Positions 36,295 through 44,552 of a stretch of 64,000 nt of DNA are shown in pieces. Position numbers and translations under genes: made by a program. This DNA is from Hellea sp. (GTDB taxonomy: Bacteria > Pseudomonadota > Alphaproteobacteria > Caulobacterales > Maricaulaceae), in the NCBI GenBank assembly GCA_020631215.1, contig JAHDHS010000003.1:12971-76970 (forward strand). The letters run 5' to 3'. Position 1 is the first letter of the stretch, and each line of letters starts with the position of its first letter. The notes below the pieces were generated by a model, which was not told the DNA's origin, did not search any database, and saw only the letters and a list, made by a program, of their open reading frames with translations.

Positions 36295-39153
36295 ATGTCA
36301 GAAACCATGTCCAAATATATGCGAGTCTTTAAATGGCTGGTCGCCACAGGATTGGTCTTGGGCTTGATTTTGGCGATCGTGGTTTTTGTTTACGTCATAC
36401 GTGTGACGAAGGATTTACCGAGTGTCGAAGCGCTGGCGGAATATAAGCCCGCAGTCATGTCACGGGTTCACGCAGGCGATGGCAAGCTTATCTCCGAATT
36501 TTCAACTGAGGCCCGCGTATTTGTTCCAGTGGAAACTATACCCAAAGATTTGCAATTGGCGTTTATCTCAGCTGAAGACAAACGGTTTTACAAACACAAC
36601 GGATGGGACCCTATTGGCCTGACACGCGCCGCATTGTCTGCGCCCGGTAAGAAGATCAGGGGGCAGCGAATTGGCGGTACATCTACCCTGACTCAGCAGG
36701 TCGCGAAGAACTTTCTGGTCGGTGATGACTACAGCATAAGACGAAAGGTACGCGAAATCGCGATCGCACGCCGAATGGAAAAGGCGCTGACCAAAGATGA
36801 AATCATCGAGCTTTACCTCAATGAGATATATTTTGGCCGCGGAGCCTATGGCGTCGCGGCAGCCTCATTGAAACATTTTGGTAAGCCAATGGGAGAGCTG
36901 TCACTGGCTGAAATGACATATCTGGCATCTGTGCCAAAAGGCCCGGCGAATTATAGGCTTGATGACCCGGTTGGATATAAGCGCGCCAAAGCACGCCAAG
37001 CTTACATTTTGGGCCGCATGCTCGAAGACGGTTACATCAAAAAAGATGAGGCAGAGGCCGCAAAGACTGAGGAGCTGGATTGGGTTAGCCGCTTGGAAGG
37101 CGCCGAGTATTTGGCTGCAGATTATTTTGTCGAGGAAGCCCGCAAGAAAATCTACGAAAGTTACGGGGAAGATGAGCTTTATTCCGGTGGTCTCTCTATT
37201 CGCACAACGCTTGATACTGATATGCAATTGGCAGGACGCCGGGCATTACGTCGGGGTTTGGAAATGTTTGATCGCCGCCATGGATATCGCGGGCCTCTCG
37301 CCAGTTTTGAGAGCCTAAGCGATTGGAAGGTCAAACTATCCGAATTTGAGGCTCCAGCAGATATTGGAGGTTGGCGTGTTGCAGTTGTGCTTGAGGTCAA
37401 TGACAAGGCTGCAAAATTGGGGTTTTATGTACCGTCACCCGAAGAGGGCGAAGAAGACGCTGCGGACAGTGAAGATGATCGCGGCACATTGGCGTTGGCG
37501 GATGTCGCCTGGGCCAAGAAAGCTTTGGCCAAGGGCGCTGTAGGCCCTGACCTAAAGTCCTTAAAACAAGTCATCAAGCCCGGTGATGTGATCTTGGTGG
37601 ATCGCAAAGCTCCCGGCAAAGACGGAACCGTTTCCAAGAATTATAATCTGCGCCAAGTCCCTAAAGCCAATGGCGGCCTGATCGCTATGGATCCGCATAC
37701 GGGGCGCGTCCTCGCTTTGGTGGGCGGTTACAGTTTTGAGCAGAGCCAATTTAACAGAGCCACTCAAGCCTATCGGCAGCCGGGATCAGCTTTCAAGCCG
37801 TTCGTCTATGCCGCAGCATTGGAAAACGGCTTTACACCCGCCAGCCAGATATTAGACGCACCCTTCGTCATTGAACGTCAGGATGTTGAGTGTGAAGAGA
37901 ATGAGTTTGGAGATCTCGAATTACGCCGGAATGACGAAAATAGAGAGGCTGATGACATAGGCGGCGATGCTGAGGAATGCGAGCGGTTCTACAAGCCTTC
38001 AAATTACAATGCTGGAAAGTTTTACGGGATGAGTACGTTACGTCTTGGCCTAGAGAAATCCCGAAATGCCATGACAGTCCGACTTGCTAATGAAATTGGT
38101 ATGGCGCCGGTCATGAAAATTGGAACTGAATTCGGAATATATGAAGAGGTTAAACCGGAATTGGCTTGGGCTCTTGGGGCTGGTGAGACCACCTTAATGC
38201 GCATGGCAGCCGCCTATTCGACCATGATCAATGGCGGCAAGAAGGTGGAGCCGCGCATATTGGACAGAGTCCAGGCAGGCAATGGTGAAACGGTTTTCTC
38301 AACAGCGCAAAGCTGTGATGTTTGTCAGCAGGAAGAGTATGTGGGGCAGATGCCTCCTAAGCTCCCTGATATGCGCCCGCAGGTCATTGATCCGGTCACA
38401 GCTTATCAAGTTACCTATATGATGAAAGGTGTTGTCGATAATGGTACCGGCTTTAGGCTGAGGGCTTTGGAGCGTCCAATGGGCGGTAAAACCGGCACAA
38501 CAAATGACAGCTTTGATACTTGGTTTATGGGCTTCTCGCCTGATTTGGTGGTTGGCGTATATGTGGGGATGGACACGCCGGAGCAAATGGGGGCCGAGAC
38601 AGGATCATCCGCAGCCGCGCCGATTGTGACCGATTTTATGAAAGAGGCTTTGAAAGACCAAGCGAAAGTGCCTTTCCGTATTCCTGAGGGCGTTACATTG
38701 GCCCCTATAAACCGTAACTCTGGCGAACCGTCCTATATTGGAGCTCCGGATTTCATTTTGGAAGCCTTCAAGCCCGGAACGGAACCCAGCATAGGCGGGC
38801 TGAATTCTACGATACGAATTGGTAGCGGGAGTGATACGCTTGGGTTCTTCGGTGGCGGCACTTCAAATGACACAAATTTTGAAGAAGATATGGAAAATTC
38901 GAATGTTAATGCAGAAGGTATTCCGGAGGGGAAAATAGCAGAAGACATTGATGCTCCCGATGGAGGTGACGGTGAGACGGATCTTGTTGAGCCCTCAGGT
39001 AAAAAGTTAGAGGAAACCGCTACAGATCAGGATAGCACCGAAGTAAATCCTCAAAGAGAGATGAACCCGGTTGAGGTGCAACCTACGCCCGTTACAGAGA
39101 CGCAGGTGCCTGAACCCGAACCGGAAGAAGAGCTTGATGACGGGCTTTACTAG
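36295..39153 (+). CDS. mrcA: Penicillin-binding protein 1A
   Basis: A 952-residue class A PBP. A membrane helix (about 15-35) is followed by the GT51 glycosyltransferase with E94 in SAEDKRFYKHNG and ELYLNEIYFGRGAYG. An OB-like insert (about 320-450) precedes the transpeptidase, which has SAFK with Ser498, SRN and KTGTT. It polymerises and cross-links peptidoglycan at the inner membrane. Residues about 840-952 form an acidic, Pro/Glu-rich tail (PVTETQVPEPEPEEELDDG), longer than usual. It lies after the amidase gene and 27 bases before prfB. Confidence 0.95.
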   Translation: MSETMSKYMRVFKWLVATGLVLGLILAIVVFVYVIRVTKDLPSVEALAEYKPAVMSRVHAGDGKLISEFSTEARVFVPVETIPKDLQLAFISAEDKRFYKHNGWDPIGLTRAALSAPGKKIRGQRIGGTSTLTQQVAKNFLVGDDYSIRRKVREIAIARRMEKALTKDEIIELYLNEIYFGRGAYGVAAASLKHFGKPMGELSLAEMTYLASVPKGPANYRLDDPVGYKRAKARQAYILGRMLEDGYIKKDEAEAAKTEELDWVSRLEGAEYLAADYFVEEARKKIYESYGEDELYSGGLSIRTTLDTDMQLAGRRALRRGLEMFDRRHGYRGPLASFESLSDWKVKLSEFEAPADIGGWRVAVVLEVNDKAAKLGFYVPSPEEGEEDAADSEDDRGTLALADVAWAKKALAKGAVGPDLKSLKQVIKPGDVILVDRKAPGKDGTVSKNYNLRQVPKANGGLIAMDPHTGRVLALVGGYSFEQSQFNRATQAYRQPGSAFKPFVYAAALENGFTPASQILDAPFVIERQDVECEENEFGDLELRRNDENREADDIGGDAEECERFYKPSNYNAGKFYGMSTLRLGLEKSRNAMTVRLANEIGMAPVMKIGTEFGIYEEVKPELAWALGAGETTLMRMAAAYSTMINGGKKVEPRILDRVQAGNGETVFSTAQSCDVCQQEEYVGQMPPKLPDMRPQVIDPVTAYQVTYMMKGVVDNGTGFRLRALERPMGGKTGTTNDSFDTWFMGFSPDLVVGVYVGMDTPEQMGAETGSSAAAPIVTDFMKEALKDQAKVPFRIPEGVTLAPINRNSGEPSYIGAPDFILEAFKPGTEPSIGGLNSTIRIGSGSDTLGFFGGGTSNDTNFEEDMENSNVNAEGIPEGKIAEDIDAPDGGDGETDLVEPSGKKLEETATDQDSTEVNPQREMNPVEVQPTPVTETQVPEPEPEEELDDGLY

Positions 39154-39180
39154 TCGGCTGTGCATCACTAGATAGCGCCT

Positions 39181-40294
39181 ATGCGAGCCGATATTTTACA
39201 AATGAAAGACGACATTGAGCAGACGCTTGATCTGTTAAGGAGGCGTCTTTGACTGGGAAACATCTGAACACCGCCTAGCGGAACTTAACGCTATGGCGGA
39301 ACGGCCCGAATTTTGGGATGATCCGCAAAAAGCCCAAAAACTCATGCAGGAGCGGTCAAAGCTGGAAACCGGCTTTGAGAATATTGCAGCTATCAGCAGT
39401 GAATTATCAGACAATCTTGAGCTGGCCGAGTTGGCAGAGATGGATGGCGACAGCGAGTTATTAAACGCCGCAGCGCAATCGCTGGCTAAATTGAAAGTCA
39501 AAGCAGGTGAGGCCGAATTGGAGGCCCTGCTATCGGGGGAAGCAGACGGCAATGATTGCTTTGTGGAAATTCACCCCGGCGCCGGCGGCACAGAGGCTCA
39601 GGACTGGGCGGATATGATGCTCAGGATGTATCTACGCTGGGCCAATGCTCGCGGTATGAAAACCGATATTATTGAAATACAGGATGGAGACGAAGCTGGG
39701 ATCAAGTCAGCGACAGTCAAAGTGAAGGGCGAAAATGCTTTTGGCTGGATGAAGACTGAAAGTGGTGTGCACCGACTTGTTCGCATTTCACCTTATGACT
39801 CCAGCGCGCGTCGGCACACCAGTTTTGCCTCTGTCTGGGTGTACCCTGAAATTGATGACAGTATAGAAATCGAGATCGATGAGAGCGATTGTCGGGTTGA
39901 TACATATCGTGCGTCCGGGGCAGGTGGACAACATGTCAATAAAACTGACTCAGCTGTGCGTATCACGCATGAACCATCAGGAATTGTCGTGCAGTGTCAA
40001 AATGACCGTAGTCAGCACAAGAACAGAGCTCAGGCATGGGATATGTTGCGGGCGCGCTTGTATGAAGCGGAGTTACGCCGCAGAGAAGAGGAGGCCCAAG
40101 CTCAAGCTGACAGTAAGTCTGAGATAGGGTGGGGGCACCAAATCAGATCATATGTCTTACAGCCCTATCAAATGGTAAAAGACTTAAGGACCGGGGTGGA
40201 GACTTCTGATACGTCGGGTGTGCTTGACGGTAATCTGGATGAATTTATGGCTGCGGCATTATCGGCTCGCGTTGGAGCAGATCAAAATCCTTAG
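39181..40294 (+). CDS. prfB: Peptide chain release factor 2, with programmed +1 frameshift
   Basis: Translation starts at ATG 39181, reads 23 codons to CTT-TGA, and continues in the +1 frame from GAC 39251 to give 370 residues, the normal RF2 length. The 0-frame N terminus [19 protein letters not shown] joins directly to [12 protein letters not shown]. The GGQ motif is in GAGGQHVNK. The stop-recognition tripeptide is SPY ([12 protein letters not shown]) rather than SPF. RF2 ends translation at UGA and UAA. Because the internal stop is UGA, low RF2 favours the shift, an autoregulatory loop known in many bacteria. The 3' end overlaps the convergent gene by 4 bases. Confidence 0.95.
39238..39253 (+). 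promoter_or_regulatory. prfB programmed +1 frameshift site
   Basis: AGGAGG, three bases, CTTTGAC. The SD-like AGGAGG just upstream and the slippery CTT followed by UGA-C are the standard recoding elements of bacterial prfB. Confidence 0.95.
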
Positions 40295-41274
40295 GCAGCT
40301 TGCATATAGTTGATGAGAGATGCATGGATATTCGGACACTCTTCGGCTAAGAAATCAAGCAAAGCTCTTTCATTGTCATCCAACCGTCCATCGCGGTTTA
40401 GTTTTTCTATCAGCCAACTGGCTTCATCCAGTGTAATTTTTTCTGCCTGAGCCACTTTCTCTTGGTTCATGTGTGTAAACTCAGATGGTTCATCACGTTT
40501 TCCAAAGAATGCTTTGAACTCTCTGACAACATCCTTGATGCCTACATCGCTGAATTTTCCAATCCCAGCTTCGCTGTCCTCCAGCCAATTCTCCCTCCGT
40601 ATAGCTTCTTGAATATCAGGCTCTTCCCAGGCTGCGACCATCATCAAATGGTTCGCTAATCCCTGAACGAAAAGGCGTTGCCAATCTTGATGGTGATTTG
40701 CGCCTGAAGTAGCTTCGTTCAATTCAAAAAGAAATTCGGCTTCACTTCGTGAAATGCTAATGCCGCCTTCACTACTGACTCCATAGAGCACCTTACGTAA
40801 TAGCTCGACTTCTACCGCTCCTATTACGCCAGGCTCAAGTTTTCGATTCTGACCTAAATAGCCTTTTCCTGCAATGACTGCCTGGCCAACTTGCTGTAAT
40901 GTGAACCTTTCAAGCTCATCCGTAACGTTGCTGGCTTGCGTTATCAGATTAAGCAGTAAGCCAAGCTCTGTTACAGTTTCCACGACGCCATCATGATCGA
41001 TACGGCTGCGAAGCCATGTAGCTTGTTCTTGAGTTACATAGCCTTTGGGTTGGCCCTGATCGATAAGATAAGAGGTTATGACTGTGATAAAGTAAGAGTT
41101 CCAAGGTTTAGGCGTTTCTACAGTGTCATTGATTTGGAAAAGTAGTTCAGCCTCAATGGGATCAATCACAAAATCTTGTCCAACCATACGGCGTAGCCGT
41201 AATAGCTCAGCTTCGCTTAAATTGCCCTTTTGAATAATTTCGGCGGCAAAATCCTGAACCATAGCGTTACTCAT
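40291..41274 (-). CDS. Hypothetical helical protein, 327 residues
   Basis: A 327-residue acidic, helix-rich protein without signal peptide or membrane segment. It appears to have three or four related units, each including a run such as [40 protein letters not shown] and [20 protein letters not shown], separated by alternating charged turns. [14 protein letters not shown] resembles an EF-hand loop, so calcium binding or a TerB-like fold may be considered, but neither is firm. I do not know the function. It converges with prfB (4-base overlap) and precedes the bactofilin terminator on the same strand. Confidence 0.7.
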   Translation of the reverse strand: MSNAMVQDFAAEIIQKGNLSEAELLRLRRMVGQDFVIDPIEAELLFQINDTVETPKPWNSYFITVITSYLIDQGQPKGYVTQEQATWLRSRIDHDGVVETVTELGLLLNLITQASNVTDELERFTLQQVGQAVIAGKGYLGQNRKLEPGVIGAVEVELLRKVLYGVSSEGGISISRSEAEFLFELNEATSGANHHQDWQRLFVQGLANHLMMVAAWEEPDIQEAIRRENWLEDSEAGIGKFSDVGIKDVVREFKAFFGKRDEPSEFTHMNQEKVAQAEKITLDEASWLIEKLNRDGRLDDNERALLDFLAEECPNIHASLINYMQAA

Positions 41275-41331
41275 ACGAATCTGTTGAAATCAGAGATATA
41301 GTTATGAGAATAAGCTTGCTATTTTGCTAAC

Positions 41332-41358
41332 AAAAAACCGCCCCTAAAGAAGGGCGGT
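41332..41358 (-). terminator. Rho-independent terminator of the M23 peptidase-bactofilin operon
   Basis: Minus strand: 7-bp stem ACCGCCC/GGGCGGT with an 8-base loop followed by six T. It lies 34 bases after the bactofilin stop. Confidence 0.88.
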
Positions 41359-41392
41359 ATAAGCGATTGTAACTTTGGTACGTATGAGGTGG

Positions 41393-41827
41393 CTAGGCCA
41401 ATTTTTTAGCAGGAGCTTGTTTAATTGATGTTGGTGCCGAAGATTTGCGCTGACATTTCCCGTCGAAAAAAGCTCCATTTGCAATCGTTAGCTGATCTTG
41501 GATCAAATCTGCCTGCACATTGGCTGTCTCAGATAGCTCAACTAAAATAGCATCGACTTTGCCTGAGACTTTACCTCGAATGTGGACGTTCTTCCCCTGG
41601 ATTGTCCCATTTACGGCGCCTTGCTCTCCAATCGTAACGTTGCCAGCGATTACGTTGCCGTCCAAACGACCGTCAATCTGTACGTCACCATCAGTTTTAA
41701 TGTCGCCTTTGATTGATAAATCCCGGCCAAGTATTGATGGGCCTCCGCTCATTGTGCGAGGAGTTTGTTGTGAGGATTTTTTTGGTGCTTCTGACGAAGT
41801 AGATCCACCATTCGTTTTATTGAACAT
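41393..41827 (-). CDS. Bactofilin
   Basis: A 144-residue bactofilin. The central right-handed beta-helix (about 30-115) has six-residue-period rungs such as GDIKTDGDVQIDGRLDGNV and ISIKG-like steps. Both ends are disordered, the N end with Ser/Thr/Pro and the C end with Lys/Ala. Bactofilins polymerise without nucleotide and place peptidoglycan enzymes at sites of local growth, such as stalks or buds. It overlaps the M23 peptidase gene by 11 bases, the known bacA-lmdC type pairing in Hyphomonas relatives. Confidence 0.93.
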   Translation of the reverse strand: MFNKTNGGSTSSEAPKKSSQQTPRTMSGGPSILGRDLSIKGDIKTDGDVQIDGRLDGNVIAGNVTIGEQGAVNGTIQGKNVHIRGKVSGKVDAILVELSETANVQADLIQDQLTIANGAFFDGKCQRKSSAPTSIKQAPAKKLA

Positions 41828-43046
41828 AAAGCCCGGCCTTTAAAAATTTATTCGGGTCGTAGACTCGACCCTGGAAGTGTACCTCGTAGTGTAAGTGATT
41901 TGCGGTGCTGCGTCCAGTCGAACCCATACCTGCAATTTTTTCACCCTTTTCAATTTTTTGCCCGCGTTTGACAAAGGTTTTGTGAAGGTGAGCGTAGCGG
42001 GTAATAAAACCGTGCCCGTGATCAATTTCGACGACTCTTCCATAGTTACCTCTACGTCCTACGTAACTTACAGTGCCGGAAGCCGTTGCCACGATCGGAG
42101 TTAGACGTTGTCCTCCAAAATCGAGCCCCTGATGAAAGGTTGGGCGTTTTGTAAAAGGGTCTTTCCTCATGCCAAATGCGCTGGTCTTATAAGTTTCCAC
42201 CCCGACCGGATGCCCTAATGGCATTGAGTTTACAGCATCTTCCAGAGCATCAACCTCTGCTAATCGGGCTTGTATGCTGGCTACCCGAGATACAAACCCA
42301 TTTTCATTGGTCGTTACCTGACTTGGATCTACCGGTAGGAAAAGTCCGCCCTTACCGAAGCTGCTTTCTTGCAAGACTGTGTCGACATTCATGTCAACGG
42401 CTCGAATGAGAGCTCGATTGATTTCAATTTGATCCAGGGTTTTATCCTCCGCCGAGGTCAAGATCGCATCTTGTGTCTCGCCAAGTGAATTTAGAGAACG
42501 ATCAATATCCAGCCCTGTGTTAAGTTCTGCAGTCTGAGTTACAACTTTTCTCGCGGAGCGGGGCATGACGTCTCGTGTTGCAGGTGCCATTAAGACTCGG
42601 TTAGATGTAAATGAAAGTGTTTCGCCTTTCATGGCCCCTACGCTTGCAGGCTTAGCCATATCAGCATTGCCCATAATTTGAGAGAGGGCTTCATGCCGCT
42701 CTTCAAAACTTTTTGCCATGCGCTCGAAATTTTCCCGTTGCTCGTCCAACATCAATCTCGCATTGCCTTCCTTGGCCTGTGCATCGGCAAGAAGGCGCTG
42801 GTAATGCGCTTGAACCCTTTTAACCTCTTGACTGGCTGGACGCAGGGGGTTGTGCCCGAAAAACAGGTTTACCATTGTGTAGGCACACCAAACCGCCATC
42901 ACTGTTAGCAATGTGCTAACCAGCACTTGAAGGCGCGTGGTTAAAACGTAATATTTCACTTCCCCGCCAGAACGTAGGTAAATTTGGCGTTCTGGGAAGT
43001 GCTGAAGTATCCATCCCCGGATACTTCCCTGCATATCTGCTAACAT
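41817..43046 (-). CDS. M23 peptidase (LytM), LmdC-like
   Basis: A 409-residue protein. A membrane segment at about 38-60 (VLVSTLLTVMAVWCAYTMVN) is followed by a coiled coil (KEVKRVQAHYQRLLADAQAK region) and the C-terminal LytM domain with HQGLDFGG and HLHYEVHF, which carry the zinc ligands. It should be an inner-membrane-anchored endopeptidase acting on peptidoglycan. The start ATG 43046 has GGGG 6 bases upstream. It is cotranscribed with bactofilin and preceded by a TTAA-N7-TTAA site at 43141-43155, so cell-cycle regulation is plausible. Confidence 0.92.
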   Translation of the reverse strand: MLADMQGSIRGWILQHFPERQIYLRSGGEVKYYVLTTRLQVLVSTLLTVMAVWCAYTMVNLFFGHNPLRPASQEVKRVQAHYQRLLADAQAKEGNARLMLDEQRENFERMAKSFEERHEALSQIMGNADMAKPASVGAMKGETLSFTSNRVLMAPATRDVMPRSARKVVTQTAELNTGLDIDRSLNSLGETQDAILTSAEDKTLDQIEINRALIRAVDMNVDTVLQESSFGKGGLFLPVDPSQVTTNENGFVSRVASIQARLAEVDALEDAVNSMPLGHPVGVETYKTSAFGMRKDPFTKRPTFHQGLDFGGQRLTPIVATASGTVSYVGRRGNYGRVVEIDHGHGFITRYAHLHKTFVKRGQKIEKGEKIAGMGSTGRSTANHLHYEVHFQGRVYDPNKFLKAGLYVQ

Positions 43047-43140
43047 AATTCCCCGTTCATATTTTTTTTATCAGCTATCCCTGAATTGCATAGACCATAG
43101 AGTTGTCATAGGTTTCAAGTTAAATTGACGCTTTTTGGCG

Positions 43141-43155
43141 TTAAATCTTTATTAA
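43141..43155. promoter_or_regulatory. CtrA-like box before the M23-bactofilin operon
   Basis: A perfect TTAA-N7-TTAA, 95-109 bases upstream of the M23 peptidase start codon, which is a typical distance for a CtrA-activated promoter. The site also lies just after the 3' end of the DUF455 gene. Confidence 0.45.
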
Positions 43156-43169
43156 TTTTCCCTAATTTC

Positions 43170-43988
43170 TTAGCGCAAATTCACTAAAGGTTGATAAAAA
43201 TTCTCTGAAAGTCCCGCCAAAGTTCTCGCTTGGACATTAAATGGCGGCTTAATGCGGCCCTTGAAGTGCTTTTCTACTTGCTCATGGAACAAATCTTTAG
43301 GGGTTTGCTCGACGATTCGTGCTACATAATGAAACCATTTGGCCCCAATAGACACGTGGCCGATCTCTTCTTCATAAATGACTTCAAGAATTTTTACGCT
43401 GTCCATGTCACCGACCTGCGTCAGTTTTTTTATCATAAGGGGCGTTACATCCAGCCCTCGAGCTTCTAAAACGAGCGGTGCGATTGCTAACCTGGCCGTG
43501 ATGTCATGCGCCGTGCTTTTTGCGGCTTCCCATAATCCATTATGTGCAGGAAAGTCTCCATAGCTATGACCCAGCTCCTGTAAGCGCTCCTCCAGCATCA
43601 AAAAATGCCTCGCCTCATCATCGCAAACAGAGCTCCAGTTATTGATGAAGTCAGCACGATCATTCTCAGCAATTTCAGGTGCAAAGCTGAACCTGGCTAT
43701 CATATCGGCGGCTAAGTCTATGGCATTAAGTTCAATATGAGCAATTGCGTGCAGTAATGCCGCGCGTCCAGCTTTTGACCCCATGCCTCGTTTCTTGACG
43801 GATCTTGGACTTACCAAAATGGGCTTATCAGGCCGGTTCGGATCGGTGGGAGGCGCAATATCGACTTGCTTGAATGAATGCCATTCAAGCCAATTCTTTC
43901 TTAAATCGCGGGCTTTAAGTGCCTTGGCAGTTGGGGCTGACGTTCTGAGGACAGACTGAGCTTGATTTATGGCGTTAGGAGGGCTCAC
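43170..43988 (-). CDS. DUF455 family ferritin-like protein
   Basis: A 272-residue protein with the ferritin-like pattern of DUF455: AHIELNAIDLAADM, CDDEARHFLML and YEEEIGHVSIGAKWF provide the carboxylate and His ligands for a di-iron site. Its exact reaction is not settled; MiaE-like hydroxylation has been proposed for relatives. I start at GTG 43988, two bases after the peroxiredoxin stop, because its N terminus then resembles family members; longer forms from 44060 would overlap the peroxiredoxin gene by 70 bases. It is translationally close to that gene, in one transcript. Confidence 0.85.
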   Translation of the reverse strand: MSPPNAINQAQSVLRTSAPTAKALKARDLRKNWLEWHSFKQVDIAPPTDPNRPDKPILVSPRSVKKRGMGSKAGRAALLHAIAHIELNAIDLAADMIARFSFAPEIAENDRADFINNWSSVCDDEARHFLMLEERLQELGHSYGDFPAHNGLWEAAKSTAHDITARLAIAPLVLEARGLDVTPLMIKKLTQVGDMDSVKILEVIYEEEIGHVSIGAKWFHYVARIVEQTPKDLFHEQVEKHFKGRIKPPFNVQARTLAGLSENFYQPLVNLR

Positions 43989-43990
43989 AT

Positions 43991-44464
43991 CTACGCTGTG
44001 TGCTGCTGTACAGCTTCCAAAACGGCTTCTACGTGACCTTTCACTCTGACTTTTGGCCAAATTTCAAGAATAGTTTTGTCAGGGCCTATCAAAAATGTTG
44101 AGCGCTGAATGCCCATATACGTTTTCCCATACATAGATTTTTCGACCCAACTGCCATAGGACTCCAACATTTCACCTGTTTCATCAGAGCCGAGCGTAAT
44201 AGTAAGATCATGCTTGGCGATAAATTTCTCATGCTTTGCGGGTGTGTCTTTGGATATACCTAAGACCTCGGCTCCCAGCTTTTGCAGTTTGGGCTTGATT
44301 TCAGAAAATCCGATCGCCTCTTTTGTGCAGCCGGGCGTATCGTCTTTTGGATAAAAGTACAAAACGAGATATTTACCTGCGTAATCAGTCAAGCTCACGA
44401 CTTTGCCACCATTCGATGGTAAAGAAAATTCAGGGGCAAGATCGCCGACGGATGGCATTGTCAT
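43991..44464 (-). CDS. bcp: Thioredoxin-dependent peroxiredoxin, Bcp/PrxQ type
   Basis: A 157-residue peroxiredoxin. The peroxidatic Cys46 sits in DDTPGCTKEA, after KYLVLYFYPKDD. The position five residues later, a resolving Cys in E. coli Bcp, is Ile51, and there is no other Cys, so this is a one-Cys type that must use an external thiol. It reduces organic and hydrogen peroxides. The ATG 44464 has GGAG 8 bases before it. It is first in a two-gene operon with DUF455. Confidence 0.92.
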   Translation of the reverse strand: MTMPSVGDLAPEFSLPSNGGKVVSLTDYAGKYLVLYFYPKDDTPGCTKEAIGFSEIKPKLQKLGAEVLGISKDTPAKHEKFIAKHDLTITLGSDETGEMLESYGSWVEKSMYGKTYMGIQRSTFLIGPDKTILEIWPKVRVKGHVEAVLEAVQQHTA

Positions 44465-44552
44465 AGATGTCTCCAATATTAAGATGTGACTGTATTTTAA
44501 TACGTCACAATATAGATTTTTAACCATTCAAAGGATAGGCCTCATCTATTCT

